A DNA stretch of 64,000 nucleotides from Draconibacterium mangrovi_A (GTDB taxonomy: Bacteria > Bacteroidota > Bacteroidia > Bacteroidales > Prolixibacteraceae): positions 62,001 to 126,000 of the forward strand of contig NZ_JBBIXN010000004.1 of the NCBI RefSeq assembly GCF_037646455.1. The letters are read 5' to 3'. The notes under the pieces are model-generated. The model worked only from the letters and a program-made list of their open reading frames with translations. It had not been told where the DNA came from and did no database searches. Each line of letters opens with the position of its first letter. Positions within the stretch are counted from its first letter, which is position 1. Below are positions 1 to 8,209 of this stretch, in pieces. The position numbers and the translations under genes are program-made.

Positions 1-3000
1 GTTTTCCCCGAAATCATAATGCGGTCGGGGCGAAGTAACATGTTTTTTTCAAGCAGGTCGTGTTCGTTCAAAATCTCAAAACTGCCATCGAACCAGCTCT
101 TAACTTCATCGAGTCCTAAATTTTCGTTGATGGTCTGCTCAATTTTCAATAGTTCATTCTCGTTGATCTTTCCGGCCTTTAGAGCTTTTATGCAGGCAGC
201 CGAAACATCATTGCTTGTTTCAATTTCAGATAGAATTTCGTGTACCAGTTTTCCCATGTTTTTCTCCGAATGCTGACTCTCACTTTCAAGCAGAAAATCT
301 TCGCCGCTAAAACGGAGCTTTAGCCGTTCAGAAAAATCATTAAAGTAAAATTTATCGATGACCGTCGTATTGTTCTCGTTTTTCGATTCGCTATTGGCAA
401 GCACCGAACCGTATTCAAAAACCTTGTGTTCCTCGTCCAGTCCGGTATTGTATTTCTGCTGAATTCCCGGATTTTGCAGGGACTTAAAAAGCAGGTAATC
501 CATACTGGTTGATGCGGCTTCAGAGCCGTCTTTTTTCAGTCTGGGTTCGGGGCTATTTACGATAAGTACCGATTTTGCACGCGTAAAAGCAACATAAACC
601 AGGTTCAAAGTGTCAATGTAGTTGTTTACTTTTTCTTCGTAATAATCGGGTGCAAATTCCGAATCTCTCATGGTATTTCCGGCCTGAACCGGTAGCAGCG
701 GAAAACGGTTAAATGGTGCACTTTGCGGTTCGCACCAAAGAATAGGAAGCTGATTGCTGCCCGGCTCGGTGTTCCAGTTAAAAAAGGGTAACAACACGGC
801 TTTAAACTCCAGTCCTTTCGATTTGTGTACCGTCAGCAAACGAATTGAGCTAAGTTCTTCGTTTACGTTCACCGAAGTTTTATAGCCTTTTTCATTCCAC
901 CAAAGCAGCAGGTTGGAGAGGTCGTTCGACAGCGACGATTTTAATTCGCCTGCTTTATCCATCAGGGTCTGAACAAAAGGTAATTCTGTTTCCAGCTTAA
1001 AGATACCCGAAAGTGAAGCAATTTGTGTCACCGCCTCGTCCAGAGAGGCCAGTAATACTTTCGAGCGGATCTTTTCCATCATTTCCCTGAGTTCCAGCTC
1101 AAACTCATCTTCAAAATCCCGCTTTAGCTTCCATTCCTCGGGAACATCAAAAAGTGAAGGTTGCTGCTCATCTTGTCCATTCAGTACTATTCCCTTTTTA
1201 CAAAGTTGCGGCTTTAACCAACTTTGCCACATAAAGAGTAATGTGGCTTTGGCAATCTTATCCTCCGGGTCGATTAGGAGTTCGAGCACATGAACAATAA
1301 AAAGTACACCCTTCGAAGCATTCAGAAACAATGATTCGTTGGAGAGCACCGACAAATTATAGTCTTTGTTTTCGGGTTGTTTGGCGGCGTTCAAAAAAGC
1401 TTCTATAATTTTTGTTCCTTCGCTGTTTTTACGGATCAGAATCGCAGTTTCTTCAGCACTAATTCCCTGGTCCTGCAGGGTTTTTACCTGCTCAATGAGT
1501 TTCGCGATTGATGTTGTCGAAAAATCTTCGTTCTCGAGAAAATTGGCCTGAATAAATCCGGTTTCGGGCGCATCTTTTTTGCCCGGCTGCTGTGTGTATG
1601 AATCGTAAATATTTTTAAATCGCTGAAGATGCGCGTCGTTATTTTCGATGTCGCTAAAGAGACGGTTCTCAAACTCAGCCACAAGAAACTCAATAATGGC
1701 GTTGTTGAATTCAATTATGTTTCTGTCACTTCTGAAATTATACTGTAGTGTTTCGTTAATGAGCTGCCCCTGAGTGAATTCGGAATACAGTTTTTCGGCC
1801 AGGATGTTCCAGTCGCTGTTTCTCCAGCGGTAGATCGATTGCTTTACATCGCCAACAATCAGGTTGTCGTGTCCTTCGGCCAGCGAGTTGATTACGAGTG
1901 GCTTAAAATTCTGCCACTGCAAACCCGAGGTGTCCTGAAATTCGTCGAGCATAAAATGCCTGAAATAATTTCCGATCTTTTCATACACAAAAGGCGAATC
2001 GCTTTGACCGATGATCTTCTTCAACAATAAGTTCGAATCGGAAAGGGGGAGAATTCCTTTTTCGTGCAGTAATTCCTTTATTTCTTCTTTCAGGTCGATA
2101 AGAATCCCGAGTGTTCTGATTTGTTTAAGCACCGCCAGCGCGGTATTGTAGTGGGCGAAATTCTGGTCGAAATAAAAAATGATATCCTGTAAAACCGGTT
2201 GCAAATGTTGTTCAACGATCATTACAATTTCCTCACGGTTCCGTTTGGATTGCGCCACCCATTTTTCAGCATCGTCGCTGCAGTTTCGCATGGTAGTATT
2301 CAACTCCAACTGATCACCTTCCGCCATTTTTAGCAGGTATTTTCCAATGCTCCGCGAAGCTCCACCCGAAAAATCGGATGGTGTGAGTTCTGCTTTTTCC
2401 ATTTCCGAAACCGCCTGATTTCCCTTGTTTTTTAGTATAGCTTCGAAATTAGCTTTCACTTTACGTACATCTTTTACAAAGGTATTCAGGTTCTCGCGGG
2501 TGTAAACGGTTTCGCCGTCTTCAGGGAAAAACTCCTGGAACCGTTCTTTGAAAATCTCTGTTCCCAGTCTTTTTATATCGGCATCCAGGCGCTGGCTAAA
2601 ATTTTCTTCGATCCGTTCGCGGCTGTATTCGCGCAGCCAGTCGAGCAGGTTTTTGTCGTCGCCAATTCTTGCAAGCATACTTTGCACAGCTTCTTCCAGG
2701 ATCATTTCGGTATCCAGTTCAACCGTAAAATTTGGAGAAATACCCAATTCCCGGTTAAACGATTTTATCACTTTTTGCGTGAACGAATCAATGGTATTGA
2801 TGGAATAGCGGTTATAGTCGTGGAGAATGTTTTTAAGGACCTGTTGTGCCCTCGAACGTATAAACTGCTCGGTATATTCTGTTTCTTCCTGAAGTTGTTG
2901 AATGGTTGCCGAATCTTTCCCGTTGGCAATTAAATTAAGTTGCTCGAGAATACGGCTCTTCATTTCGTTGGTGGCCTTATTGGTAAATGTAACTGCCAGA

Positions 3001-3104
3001 ATGTGTTTGTAGTTGTATGGATCATCGAGGATGAGCTTGAGGTATTCAACAACCAGGCGAAAGGTTTTTCCCGAACCAGCAGAAGCTTTATAAACAGTCA
3101 GCAT
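1..3104 (-). CDS. UvrD/Rep-type ATP-dependent helicase with C-terminal nuclease region (AddA-like), 3' end missing
   Basis: The open frame starts at an ATG at 3104 and runs off the left edge, so about 1034 residues are present. Residues 7-14 form a Walker A loop (ASAGSGKT), followed at about residues 33-45 by the SF1 helicase motif Ia VTFTNKATNEM. The last visible residues contain RPDRIMI, which in this family lies just before the DYK nuclease motif of the PD-(D/E)xK domain; that motif would fall beyond the window. Size and layout match the UvrD-helicase/nuclease proteins of Bacteroidota, which act like AddA/RecB in double-strand break repair. The partner gene (AddB-like) is not visible. It is the last visible gene of a minus-strand run starting at ligA. 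Family assignment is firm; the exact name is inference. Confidence 0.9.
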   Translation of the reverse strand, partial: MLTVYKASAGSGKTFRLVVEYLKLILDDPYNYKHILAVTFTNKATNEMKSRILEQLNLIANGKDSATIQQLQEETEYTEQFIRSRAQQVLKNILHDYNRYSINTIDSFTQKVIKSFNRELGISPNFTVELDTEMILEEAVQSMLARIGDDKNLLDWLREYSRERIEENFSQRLDADIKRLGTEIFKERFQEFFPEDGETVYTRENLNTFVKDVRKVKANFEAILKNKGNQAVSEMEKAELTPSDFSGGASRSIGKYLLKMAEGDQLELNTTMRNCSDDAEKWVAQSKRNREEIVMIVEQHLQPVLQDIIFYFDQNFAHYNTALAVLKQIRTLGILIDLKEEIKELLHEKGILPLSDSNLLLKKIIGQSDSPFVYEKIGNYFRHFMLDEFQDTSGLQWQNFKPLVINSLAEGHDNLIVGDVKQSIYRWRNSDWNILAEKLYSEFTQGQLINETLQYNFRSDRNIIEFNNAIIEFLVAEFENRLFSDIENNDAHLQRFKNIYDSYTQQPGKKDAPETGFIQANFLENEDFSTTSIAKLIEQVKTLQDQGISAEETAILIRKNSEGTKIIEAFLNAAKQPENKDYNLSVLSNESLFLNASKGVLFIVHVLELLIDPEDKIAKATLLFMWQSWLKPQLCKKGIVLNGQDEQQPSLFDVPEEWKLKRDFEDEFELELREMMEKIRSKVLLASLDEAVTQIASLSGIFKLETELPFVQTLMDKAGELKSSLSNDLSNLLLWWNEKGYKTSVNVNEELSSIRLLTVHKSKGLEFKAVLLPFFNWNTEPGSNQLPILWCEPQSAPFNRFPLLPVQAGNTMRDSEFAPDYYEEKVNNYIDTLNLVYVAFTRAKSVLIVNSPEPRLKKDGSEAASTSMDYLLFKSLQNPGIQQKYNTGLDEEHKVFEYGSVLANSESKNENNTTVIDKFYFNDFSERLKLRFSGEDFLLESESQHSEKNMGKLVHEILSEIETSNDVSAACIKALKAGKINENELLKIEQTINENLGLDEVKSWFDGSFEILNEHDLLEKNMLLRPDRIMISGK

Positions 3105-3275
3105 GAATGAGTTTCGAGTTTAAAGTTCAGGTTTAAAGATAATGATTATTTGGAGTCAGTAGTGAAGTGTTCTGTATTCAGTGATTAGTCTCGGTATTCA
3201 GAAAATCATTTCAGCTAATAAGTATTTTCATGACTTTCACTGAATCTCCAATCAATACCTCCATCCTTTTATCCT
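3105..3275. repeat. AT-rich spacer with a degenerate ~7-bp periodic stretch
   Basis: No gene fits here. From about 3108 to 3205 the plus strand shows loosely 7-bp-spaced units such as GAGTTTC, GAGTTTA, ATTCAGT and GATTAGT. The pattern is weaker than the arrays at 8025 and 55455 but has the same unit length and CAGT/TAGT core. It separates the helicase start from the stop of the secreted-protein gene. Confidence 0.35.
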
Positions 3276-3821
3276 TCAATATCCCGGAGGCGGGGGAGGG
3301 CCTTGTTGCTGACCAACACTGACGCGTGTTTCGATTTTTAAGTTTTTCGAAACTTTGTATTGCATAAACATGGTTGATCCGTAGGTGTCGAAATAACTGT
3401 TATGCTGATTGGGCATTGGAGCAGAGAAGATGGAATTGGCACCGTAGCTGAATCCGCCAATCGTAAATTTGTCGTTTAATTTTGTTGACGAGCCACCAAA
3501 AATCTGAGCGTTGGTATAAAACGGTGACACAATATTCAGCGATGCTGGTGGAATAAAATTCATTTCGGGCATTTCAAATACACTTGCATTTACTGCGTAC
3601 CTGGTCTGGTAACTTTGCTCAAGGTTCAAAGGCACCGGCTGTAGTTTGTACATTAAAAAATCAGGATTTGAAATGGCACTGTCATCCAATAACAAAGAAG
3701 GCGAAGGTTGAACCGTTTTTACATCCGGCGAATCCGCATCAGGAATCATGAGTTGCGGTCCCTGCTGCGCAATTGCTCCGACACAAAATATCACCAATAT
3801 TGCCGTAATAATAGCCTTCAT
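3276..3821 (-). CDS. Small secreted protein of unknown function, proline-rich C-terminus
   Basis: A 181-residue protein starting at an ATG. Residues 1-18 form a Sec signal peptide (MKAI...VGAIAQ). The rest is rich in aromatic and polar residues (YGANSIF, YDTYGS-like segments, TRVSVG), suggesting beta-structure such as a small periplasmic or outer-membrane-associated protein. It ends with an unusual PPPPPGY tail. The start lies 74 bp downstream of the dapA stop on the same strand, so co-transcription is possible. I recognise no family and assign no function. Confidence 0.7.
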   Translation of the reverse strand: MKAIITAILVIFCVGAIAQQGPQLMIPDADSPDVKTVQPSPSLLLDDSAISNPDFLMYKLQPVPLNLEQSYQTRYAVNASVFEMPEMNFIPPASLNIVSPFYTNAQIFGGSSTKLNDKFTIGGFSYGANSIFSAPMPNQHNSYFDTYGSTMFMQYKVSKNLKIETRVSVGQQQGPPPPPGY

Positions 3822-3895
3822 CGTACTGTTTAAAACGTTGCAAATGTACGAATGTTTAGCCAGTGGCGATGTGGTTTGAGGTTAAAAAGCGTTAA

Positions 3896-4774
3896 CTATG
3901 AAATTTTGCTGTACGTGGCTTTTATTTGTTCGTAAAGTTCGTCGCTCACTTTATACAGTGGCGATCGTAATACGTTTTCAATGGTTCCCTGAATGTTCAT
4001 CAGAGCTTTTATTCCACCCGGATTTCCTTCTTTAAACATGAGTTGGAACAGTTCGATGAGTTCAAAATGAATTTTTCTGGCATCATCGAAATTGTTTTCC
4101 AGGGTGAGGTGCATCAGTTTGCTGACTTTTTCCGGCAATGCATTCCCAATTACTGAAATCAAACCTTTACCGCCTACCGACGAAATCGTTAAGGCCAAAA
4201 GGTCGTCACCGGAGATGAGTGTAAAATCTTCAGGAGTATATTTCAGTATTTTGGTCATTTGCGAATGTTCGCCTGAAGCTTCTTTAACGGCTACTATATT
4301 ATGTGATGCAGCAGCCAGTCGTGCAACGGTTTCGGCTTCAAGATTAACACCTGTTCTCGATGGCACATTGTACAGGATTATCGGTACAGGGCTCGCTTTG
4401 GCCACTTCCAGGTAATGGTGGTACATGCCTTCCTGCGACGGTTTATTGTAATACGGAGTAACGACCAGAATTCCGTCGATTCCGTTAAAATTGAACTTAT
4501 TGATATGTTTCAGGATCGTGCGGGTATCGTTGCCTCCCATTCCGGCAATCACCGGTAGTCCCTGCGATTTTTCTTTTACCAGCTCAACGATGTTGGCTTT
4601 CTCTTCGGCGGTTAACGTGGCTGTTTCGGCGGTGGTGCCCAAAGCAACCAGGTAATCCATACCTCCCTTTACTTGATTTTCTACAACGGTTTCGAGTGCT
4701 TTGTAATCAACGCGTTTTTCCTGGGTAAACGGTGTAATCAAGGCTACTCCGGCACCCGTAAATTGCTGGCTCAT
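3896..4774 (-). CDS. dapA: 4-hydroxy-tetrahydrodipicolinate synthase
   Basis: A 292-residue cytosolic TIM-barrel enzyme that condenses pyruvate with aspartate semialdehyde, the first committed step of lysine and diaminopimelate synthesis. The family residues are present: T47-T48 in LGTTAE, Y135 and R140 in YNVPSRTG, and the Schiff-base lysine K164 in AVKEASG. Length is normal. Its ATG overlaps the stop of the upstream DUF6913 gene by 4 bp (ATGA), so the two are probably translationally coupled. Confidence 0.97.
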   Translation of the reverse strand: MSQQFTGAGVALITPFTQEKRVDYKALETVVENQVKGGMDYLVALGTTAETATLTAEEKANIVELVKEKSQGLPVIAGMGGNDTRTILKHINKFNFNGIDGILVVTPYYNKPSQEGMYHHYLEVAKASPVPIILYNVPSRTGVNLEAETVARLAAASHNIVAVKEASGEHSQMTKILKYTPEDFTLISGDDLLALTISSVGGKGLISVIGNALPEKVSKLMHLTLENNFDDARKIHFELIELFQLMFKEGNPGGIKALMNIQGTIENVLRSPLYKVSDELYEQIKATYSKIS

Positions 4775-5289
4775 CTGCTATTCTTTTTATTTAGCTGCGC
4801 AAGATAGAAAATTTGTTGCTCGACAAGAAACATCACGTCCTGATTTTCTCCAATGTTAATATTCAAATCGAAGTAATTTTGTTCGTTTGGCGACCATCCA
4901 ATTTTAAAATCGGCATGAGTGAGTGCAGTAATGTAATCGAGCACAAAATCTTGTTTCATGGCTATGTTCAGAAGCACATCAAAATGAGCCTGCATAAAAT
5001 CCTGGGTCTTTTCGGGTTTGGGAATTCCCCACCAATTCAGGTCGTTGGTGGTTAGGGTATTGTTGGCCGCAGACGGGTTGCTTAACTCATCAAACACACA
5101 ATAGGTGCGAAATACAACGTGGTTTTTATTGAAATAATTCCGCAAATAATTCATCGCCTCTTTTTGATGAGGTTGCCAGATCACGCCTATTTTTTTGAGT
5201 TCTTCAATATTTCGAACAAACGGAGTACGGCTAATTTTGGCGAGTTCCTGTTTCAATTTCCAATTGCGGTATTTTTCTTTGATGTTCAT
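4771..5289 (-). CDS. DUF6913-type conserved protein of unknown function
   Basis: A 172-residue cytosolic protein. I chose the ATG at 5289 (MNIKEKYRNWK); a TTG 18 bp further upstream is also in frame. The sequence has a basic helical N-terminus, then a compact alpha/beta region containing WGIPKPE and DFKIGWSPNEQNYFDLNI. It resembles the Bacteroidota DUF6913 family, commonly found beside dapA. The gene overlaps dapA by 4 bp and starts 32 bp after the ligA stop, so ligA-DUF6913-dapA looks like one transcription unit. No signal peptide or catalytic motif was recognised. Confidence 0.8.
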   Translation of the reverse strand: MNIKEKYRNWKLKQELAKISRTPFVRNIEELKKIGVIWQPHQKEAMNYLRNYFNKNHVVFRTYCVFDELSNPSAANNTLTTNDLNWWGIPKPEKTQDFMQAHFDVLLNIAMKQDFVLDYITALTHADFKIGWSPNEQNYFDLNINIGENQDVMFLVEQQIFYLAQLNKKNSR

Positions 5290-5321
5290 GAAATGCAAAG
5301 TAAACAATAAATCAGGCTTTT

Positions 5322-7325
5322 TTATTCGATCATTTTTAGAAATTCATCTTCACTGATCATCGGGATTCCGAGTTTTTTTACTTTTCCCAGTTTGCTTGGC
5401 CCGATATTGTCTCCGGCCAGCAAGTAACTGGTTTTTTTAGAGATTGAGCTCACGTTTTTACCGCCATTTTTCTCAATCATTTTTTTGAGTTGATCACGCG
5501 AATGTTTTTCAAAAGTTCCTGAAATGATGATATTCAATCCGGCAAGTTGGTCGGATTGTCCTTCCAGCTGATCTTCACTTATTTTGAATTGCAGTCCTTC
5601 GGCTTTTAGTTTTTCTATCAATTCAAGGTGTTCCGGTTTCGAGAACCAATCGACCACACTTTCGGCAATACGTGTTCCGACCTCATCAATTACAGTAAGT
5701 TGTTCAACGGTTTGGTTTTGGATATTTTCGATAGTATGCAGTTTTTTAACCAGTGTTTTTGCTACAGTTTCCCCAACATAACGAATGCCCAGCGCGAATA
5801 AAACCCGTTCGAAAGGTACCTTTTTCGATTCTTCCAAACCATCGATAATTCGTTGTGCCGACTTATCAGCCATGCGCTCCAGGGCTTCCAGTTGTTCTTT
5901 TTTTAAATCATAGAGCTCGGAAATATTTTTTGCCAGATTTTGATTGTATAACAGTTCAACGGTTTCCTGTCCGATACCATCAATGTCCATGGCTTTTCGG
6001 CTGACGAAGTGTTCCATTTTGCCTTTAATCTGCGGCGGGCAACCGTCTTCATTGGGACAATAGTGTGCAACTTCGCCTTCTTTTCGTATCAGTTCAGTTC
6101 TACACTCCGGACAATTTTCAATGAAGCTGACGGCTTCAAACATCGGATGTCGCTTTGAAGCATCAACCCCGGTAATTTTTGGAATGATCTCGCCACCTTT
6201 TTCCACAAAAACGGTATCGCCAACATGCAGGTCGAGCTTGCTGATGATGTCGGCATTGTGCAGTGAAGCGCGTTTTACGATCGTTCCTGCAATCGGCACC
6301 GGCTCAAGATTGGCAACCGGCGTAACAGCACCTGTTCTTCCCACCTGGTAGGAAACCGATTTTAGCACTGTTGAAGCGCTTTCGGCCTTAAATTTGTAAG
6401 CAATGGCCCAGCGTGGCGACTTGGCGGTGAATCCCAGGTTTTCCTGCAGATTCCTCGAATTTACTTTAATTACCACGCCATCGGTAGCTACCGGAAGGTT
6501 AAAACGCTCGGTATCCCATTTGCGGATAAATTCAAAAACTTCGTCAACGTTTTTGCACAAGCCTGTATCTTCCGAAATTTTAAAACCCCATTCGCGGGCT
6601 TTTTGCAACATTTGGTAATGACCGTCTTCGGGTAAATTTTCACCCAGAATATAGTACAAATAGGCATCCAGTTTGCGCGCGGCCACAATCGACGAATTTT
6701 TCATTTTCAATGTTCCGGCGGCAGTATTTCGAGGATTGGCCAACAAAGGCTCACCTTTTTCTTCCAGTTCTGCATTTAAATTGTTGAACACCTCGAAAGG
6801 CATTAAAATCTCGCCACGGATCTCAAAATTATCAGGATAATCATTTCCACGCAGTTTCAACGGAATGGAACGAATGGTGCGCACGTTGTTGGTAACGTCG
6901 TCGCCCTTAACACCATCACCGCGTGTAACGGCACGTGTCAAAACTCCATTTTCGTAGGTAAGGCTGATCGACGAACCATCGTATTTCAGTTCGCAAACAT
7001 ATTCGCATTCCGTACCAATGATCTTTTTAACCCGGGTATCAAAATCCTTTATCTCTTCTTCGGAATAAGCATTCGAAAGCGAGAGCATCATGTATTTGTG
7101 CTCTACCTGTTCAAAGTCGCTGCTGATATCGCTTCCAACCCGGTGCGTTGGCGAGTTTGGATCATCAATGCCGAACTCTTTTTCCAGTTTTTCCAGTTCT
7201 TTCAGTTTCATATCGAAATCAAAATCACTGATCTCGGGTTGCGCCAACACATAGTATTTGTAGTTGTGTTCTTCCAGCTCGGTTTGCAGTGCTTTAATTT
7301 TTTCCAGTGCTTCTTCTCGCTTCAT
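5322..7325 (-). CDS. ligA: NAD-dependent DNA ligase
   Basis: A 667-residue ligase that seals nicks in DNA using NAD+. The frame is open to 7385, but the ATG at 7325 (MKREEALEKI) matches the family N-terminus. Seen in order: the Ia domain with YYV and DFDFD (about 24-38); the adenylation domain with nucleophile K114 in the ELKYDGSSI motif; the OB fold; the four-Cys zinc finger (CPEC...CPNEDGC); helix-hairpin-helix repeats; and a C-terminal BRCT domain (LAGLNIIISGTF to the end). Length is standard. It diverges from the thioredoxin-family gene across a 114-bp promoter region. Confidence 0.97.
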   Translation of the reverse strand: MKREEALEKIKALQTELEEHNYKYYVLAQPEISDFDFDMKLKELEKLEKEFGIDDPNSPTHRVGSDISSDFEQVEHKYMMLSLSNAYSEEEIKDFDTRVKKIIGTECEYVCELKYDGSSISLTYENGVLTRAVTRGDGVKGDDVTNNVRTIRSIPLKLRGNDYPDNFEIRGEILMPFEVFNNLNAELEEKGEPLLANPRNTAAGTLKMKNSSIVAARKLDAYLYYILGENLPEDGHYQMLQKAREWGFKISEDTGLCKNVDEVFEFIRKWDTERFNLPVATDGVVIKVNSRNLQENLGFTAKSPRWAIAYKFKAESASTVLKSVSYQVGRTGAVTPVANLEPVPIAGTIVKRASLHNADIISKLDLHVGDTVFVEKGGEIIPKITGVDASKRHPMFEAVSFIENCPECRTELIRKEGEVAHYCPNEDGCPPQIKGKMEHFVSRKAMDIDGIGQETVELLYNQNLAKNISELYDLKKEQLEALERMADKSAQRIIDGLEESKKVPFERVLFALGIRYVGETVAKTLVKKLHTIENIQNQTVEQLTVIDEVGTRIAESVVDWFSKPEHLELIEKLKAEGLQFKISEDQLEGQSDQLAGLNIIISGTFEKHSRDQLKKMIEKNGGKNVSSISKKTSYLLAGDNIGPSKLGKVKKLGIPMISEDEFLKMIE

Positions 7326-7439
7326 TGTAGTACTGTTCTTATAAACTTCAGTGTGCCTAAAAATAGACAAAGATTTTTGTTTCACTTAAACAATTGTCCC
7401 GTGAAATTCCTTTTAGTTTTAAACAAGCGACAATACATT

Positions 7440-8024
7440 ATGGCATTTACACTCGAAATAGGAAAAAAGGCAATTGATTTTAATCTTCCGGCTACCGACT
7501 GGAAAAAATACTCACTCCAAAGTTTTAAGGATTCGAAATACCTAGTGGTGTTTTTTACCTGCAATCACTGTCCTTATGTGATTAACAGCGATGAAGTTAC
7601 AAGGAAGACTGCTGAGCGATTTCAACCGCTTGGTGTTGAGTTTGTGGGGATTAACTCGAACAGCAAAAACACTTACGAGGACGATGATTTTGACCACATG
7701 GTTGATCGCATGAAAGAACACAATTTCCCTTGGAAATATTTGTACGACGAATCGCAGGAAATTGCGCTTGCCTACGGAGCACTACGAACACCACATTTTT
7801 ATGTTTTTGATGAGAACAGAAAGTTGGTGTACACCGGAAGGGGAGTGGATAGTCCGCGCGATCCCTCAAAAATAACGGTTAACGACCTGGCCCGTGCACT
7901 CGAGGAACTGACCGGTGGAAAATCCATTTCGGTTCCGGTGACTAATCCGATCGGCTGCAATGTGAAATGGGAAGGTAAACACAAACACTGGATGCCCGCT
8001 GATGCCTGTGATCTGGTATGGTGA
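7440..8024 (+). CDS. Thioredoxin-family (AhpC/TSA-like) protein
   Basis: A 194-residue thioredoxin-fold protein. The plus-strand frame is open upstream to 7098, but that part overlaps ligA; the ATG at 7440 (MAFTLEIGKKAIDF) gives the family N-terminus. The active-site segment FFTCNHCPYV carries two cysteines (CxxC), typical of the PRX_like1 group of small AhpC/TSA proteins. LRTPHFYVFD holds the conserved cis-Pro region. There is no signal peptide, so it is cytosolic and probably reduces disulfides or peroxides; the substrate is unknown. Confidence 0.87.
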   Translation: MAFTLEIGKKAIDFNLPATDWKKYSLQSFKDSKYLVVFFTCNHCPYVINSDEVTRKTAERFQPLGVEFVGINSNSKNTYEDDDFDHMVDRMKEHNFPWKYLYDESQEIALAYGALRTPHFYVFDENRKLVYTGRGVDSPRDPSKITVNDLARALEELTGGKSISVPVTNPIGCNVKWEGKHKHWMPADACDLVW

Positions 8025-8133
8025 GTTTAGTGTTTAGTGATCTGTTGCAGTTGGCAACAGACAATTAACAGTTGGCAAATTACAACAACCTGTTTTCAAT
8101 TTTTCTTAACTGTACAATTTCTCAGTTTAACAA
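8025..8133. repeat. 7-bp-period degenerate tandem repeat plus a shared 21-bp box
   Basis: Directly after the TGA of the thioredoxin-family gene, units of 7 bp follow each other: GTTTAGT, GTTTAGT, GATCTGT, then GCAGTTG, GCAACAG, ACAATTA, ACAGTTG, GCAAATT, ACAACAA. A box at 8113-8133 (core ATTTCTCAGTTTAACAA) recurs with one mismatch at 55586-55606, again after a 7-bp array and again upstream of a plus-strand gene. This is a dispersed repeat with two copies in the window. Confidence 0.6.
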
Positions 8134-8193
8134 TTTCCTTCAATCTTCCTCTGCCTGTTAATAACTCAGTTCCTGAAGCCACAGCTTTACTTT

Positions 8194-8201
8194 TATATTT
8201 G
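8194..8201 (+). promoter_or_regulatory. Putative -7 promoter box of topB
   Basis: TATATTTG matches the Bacteroidota -7 consensus TAnnTTTG and ends only 8 bp before the topB ATG, which would give a very short or absent leader. No good -33 TTTG is seen at the expected distance. Confidence 0.4.
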
Positions 8202-8209
8202 CAGGAATT

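Noticed and set aside
1..3104. Minus-strand helicase as a broken gene
   Set aside because: The frame is open throughout; it is truncated only by the window edge.
7098..7439. N-terminal extension of the thioredoxin-family gene
   Set aside because: It is antisense to ligA; the ATG at 7440 gives the family N-terminus.
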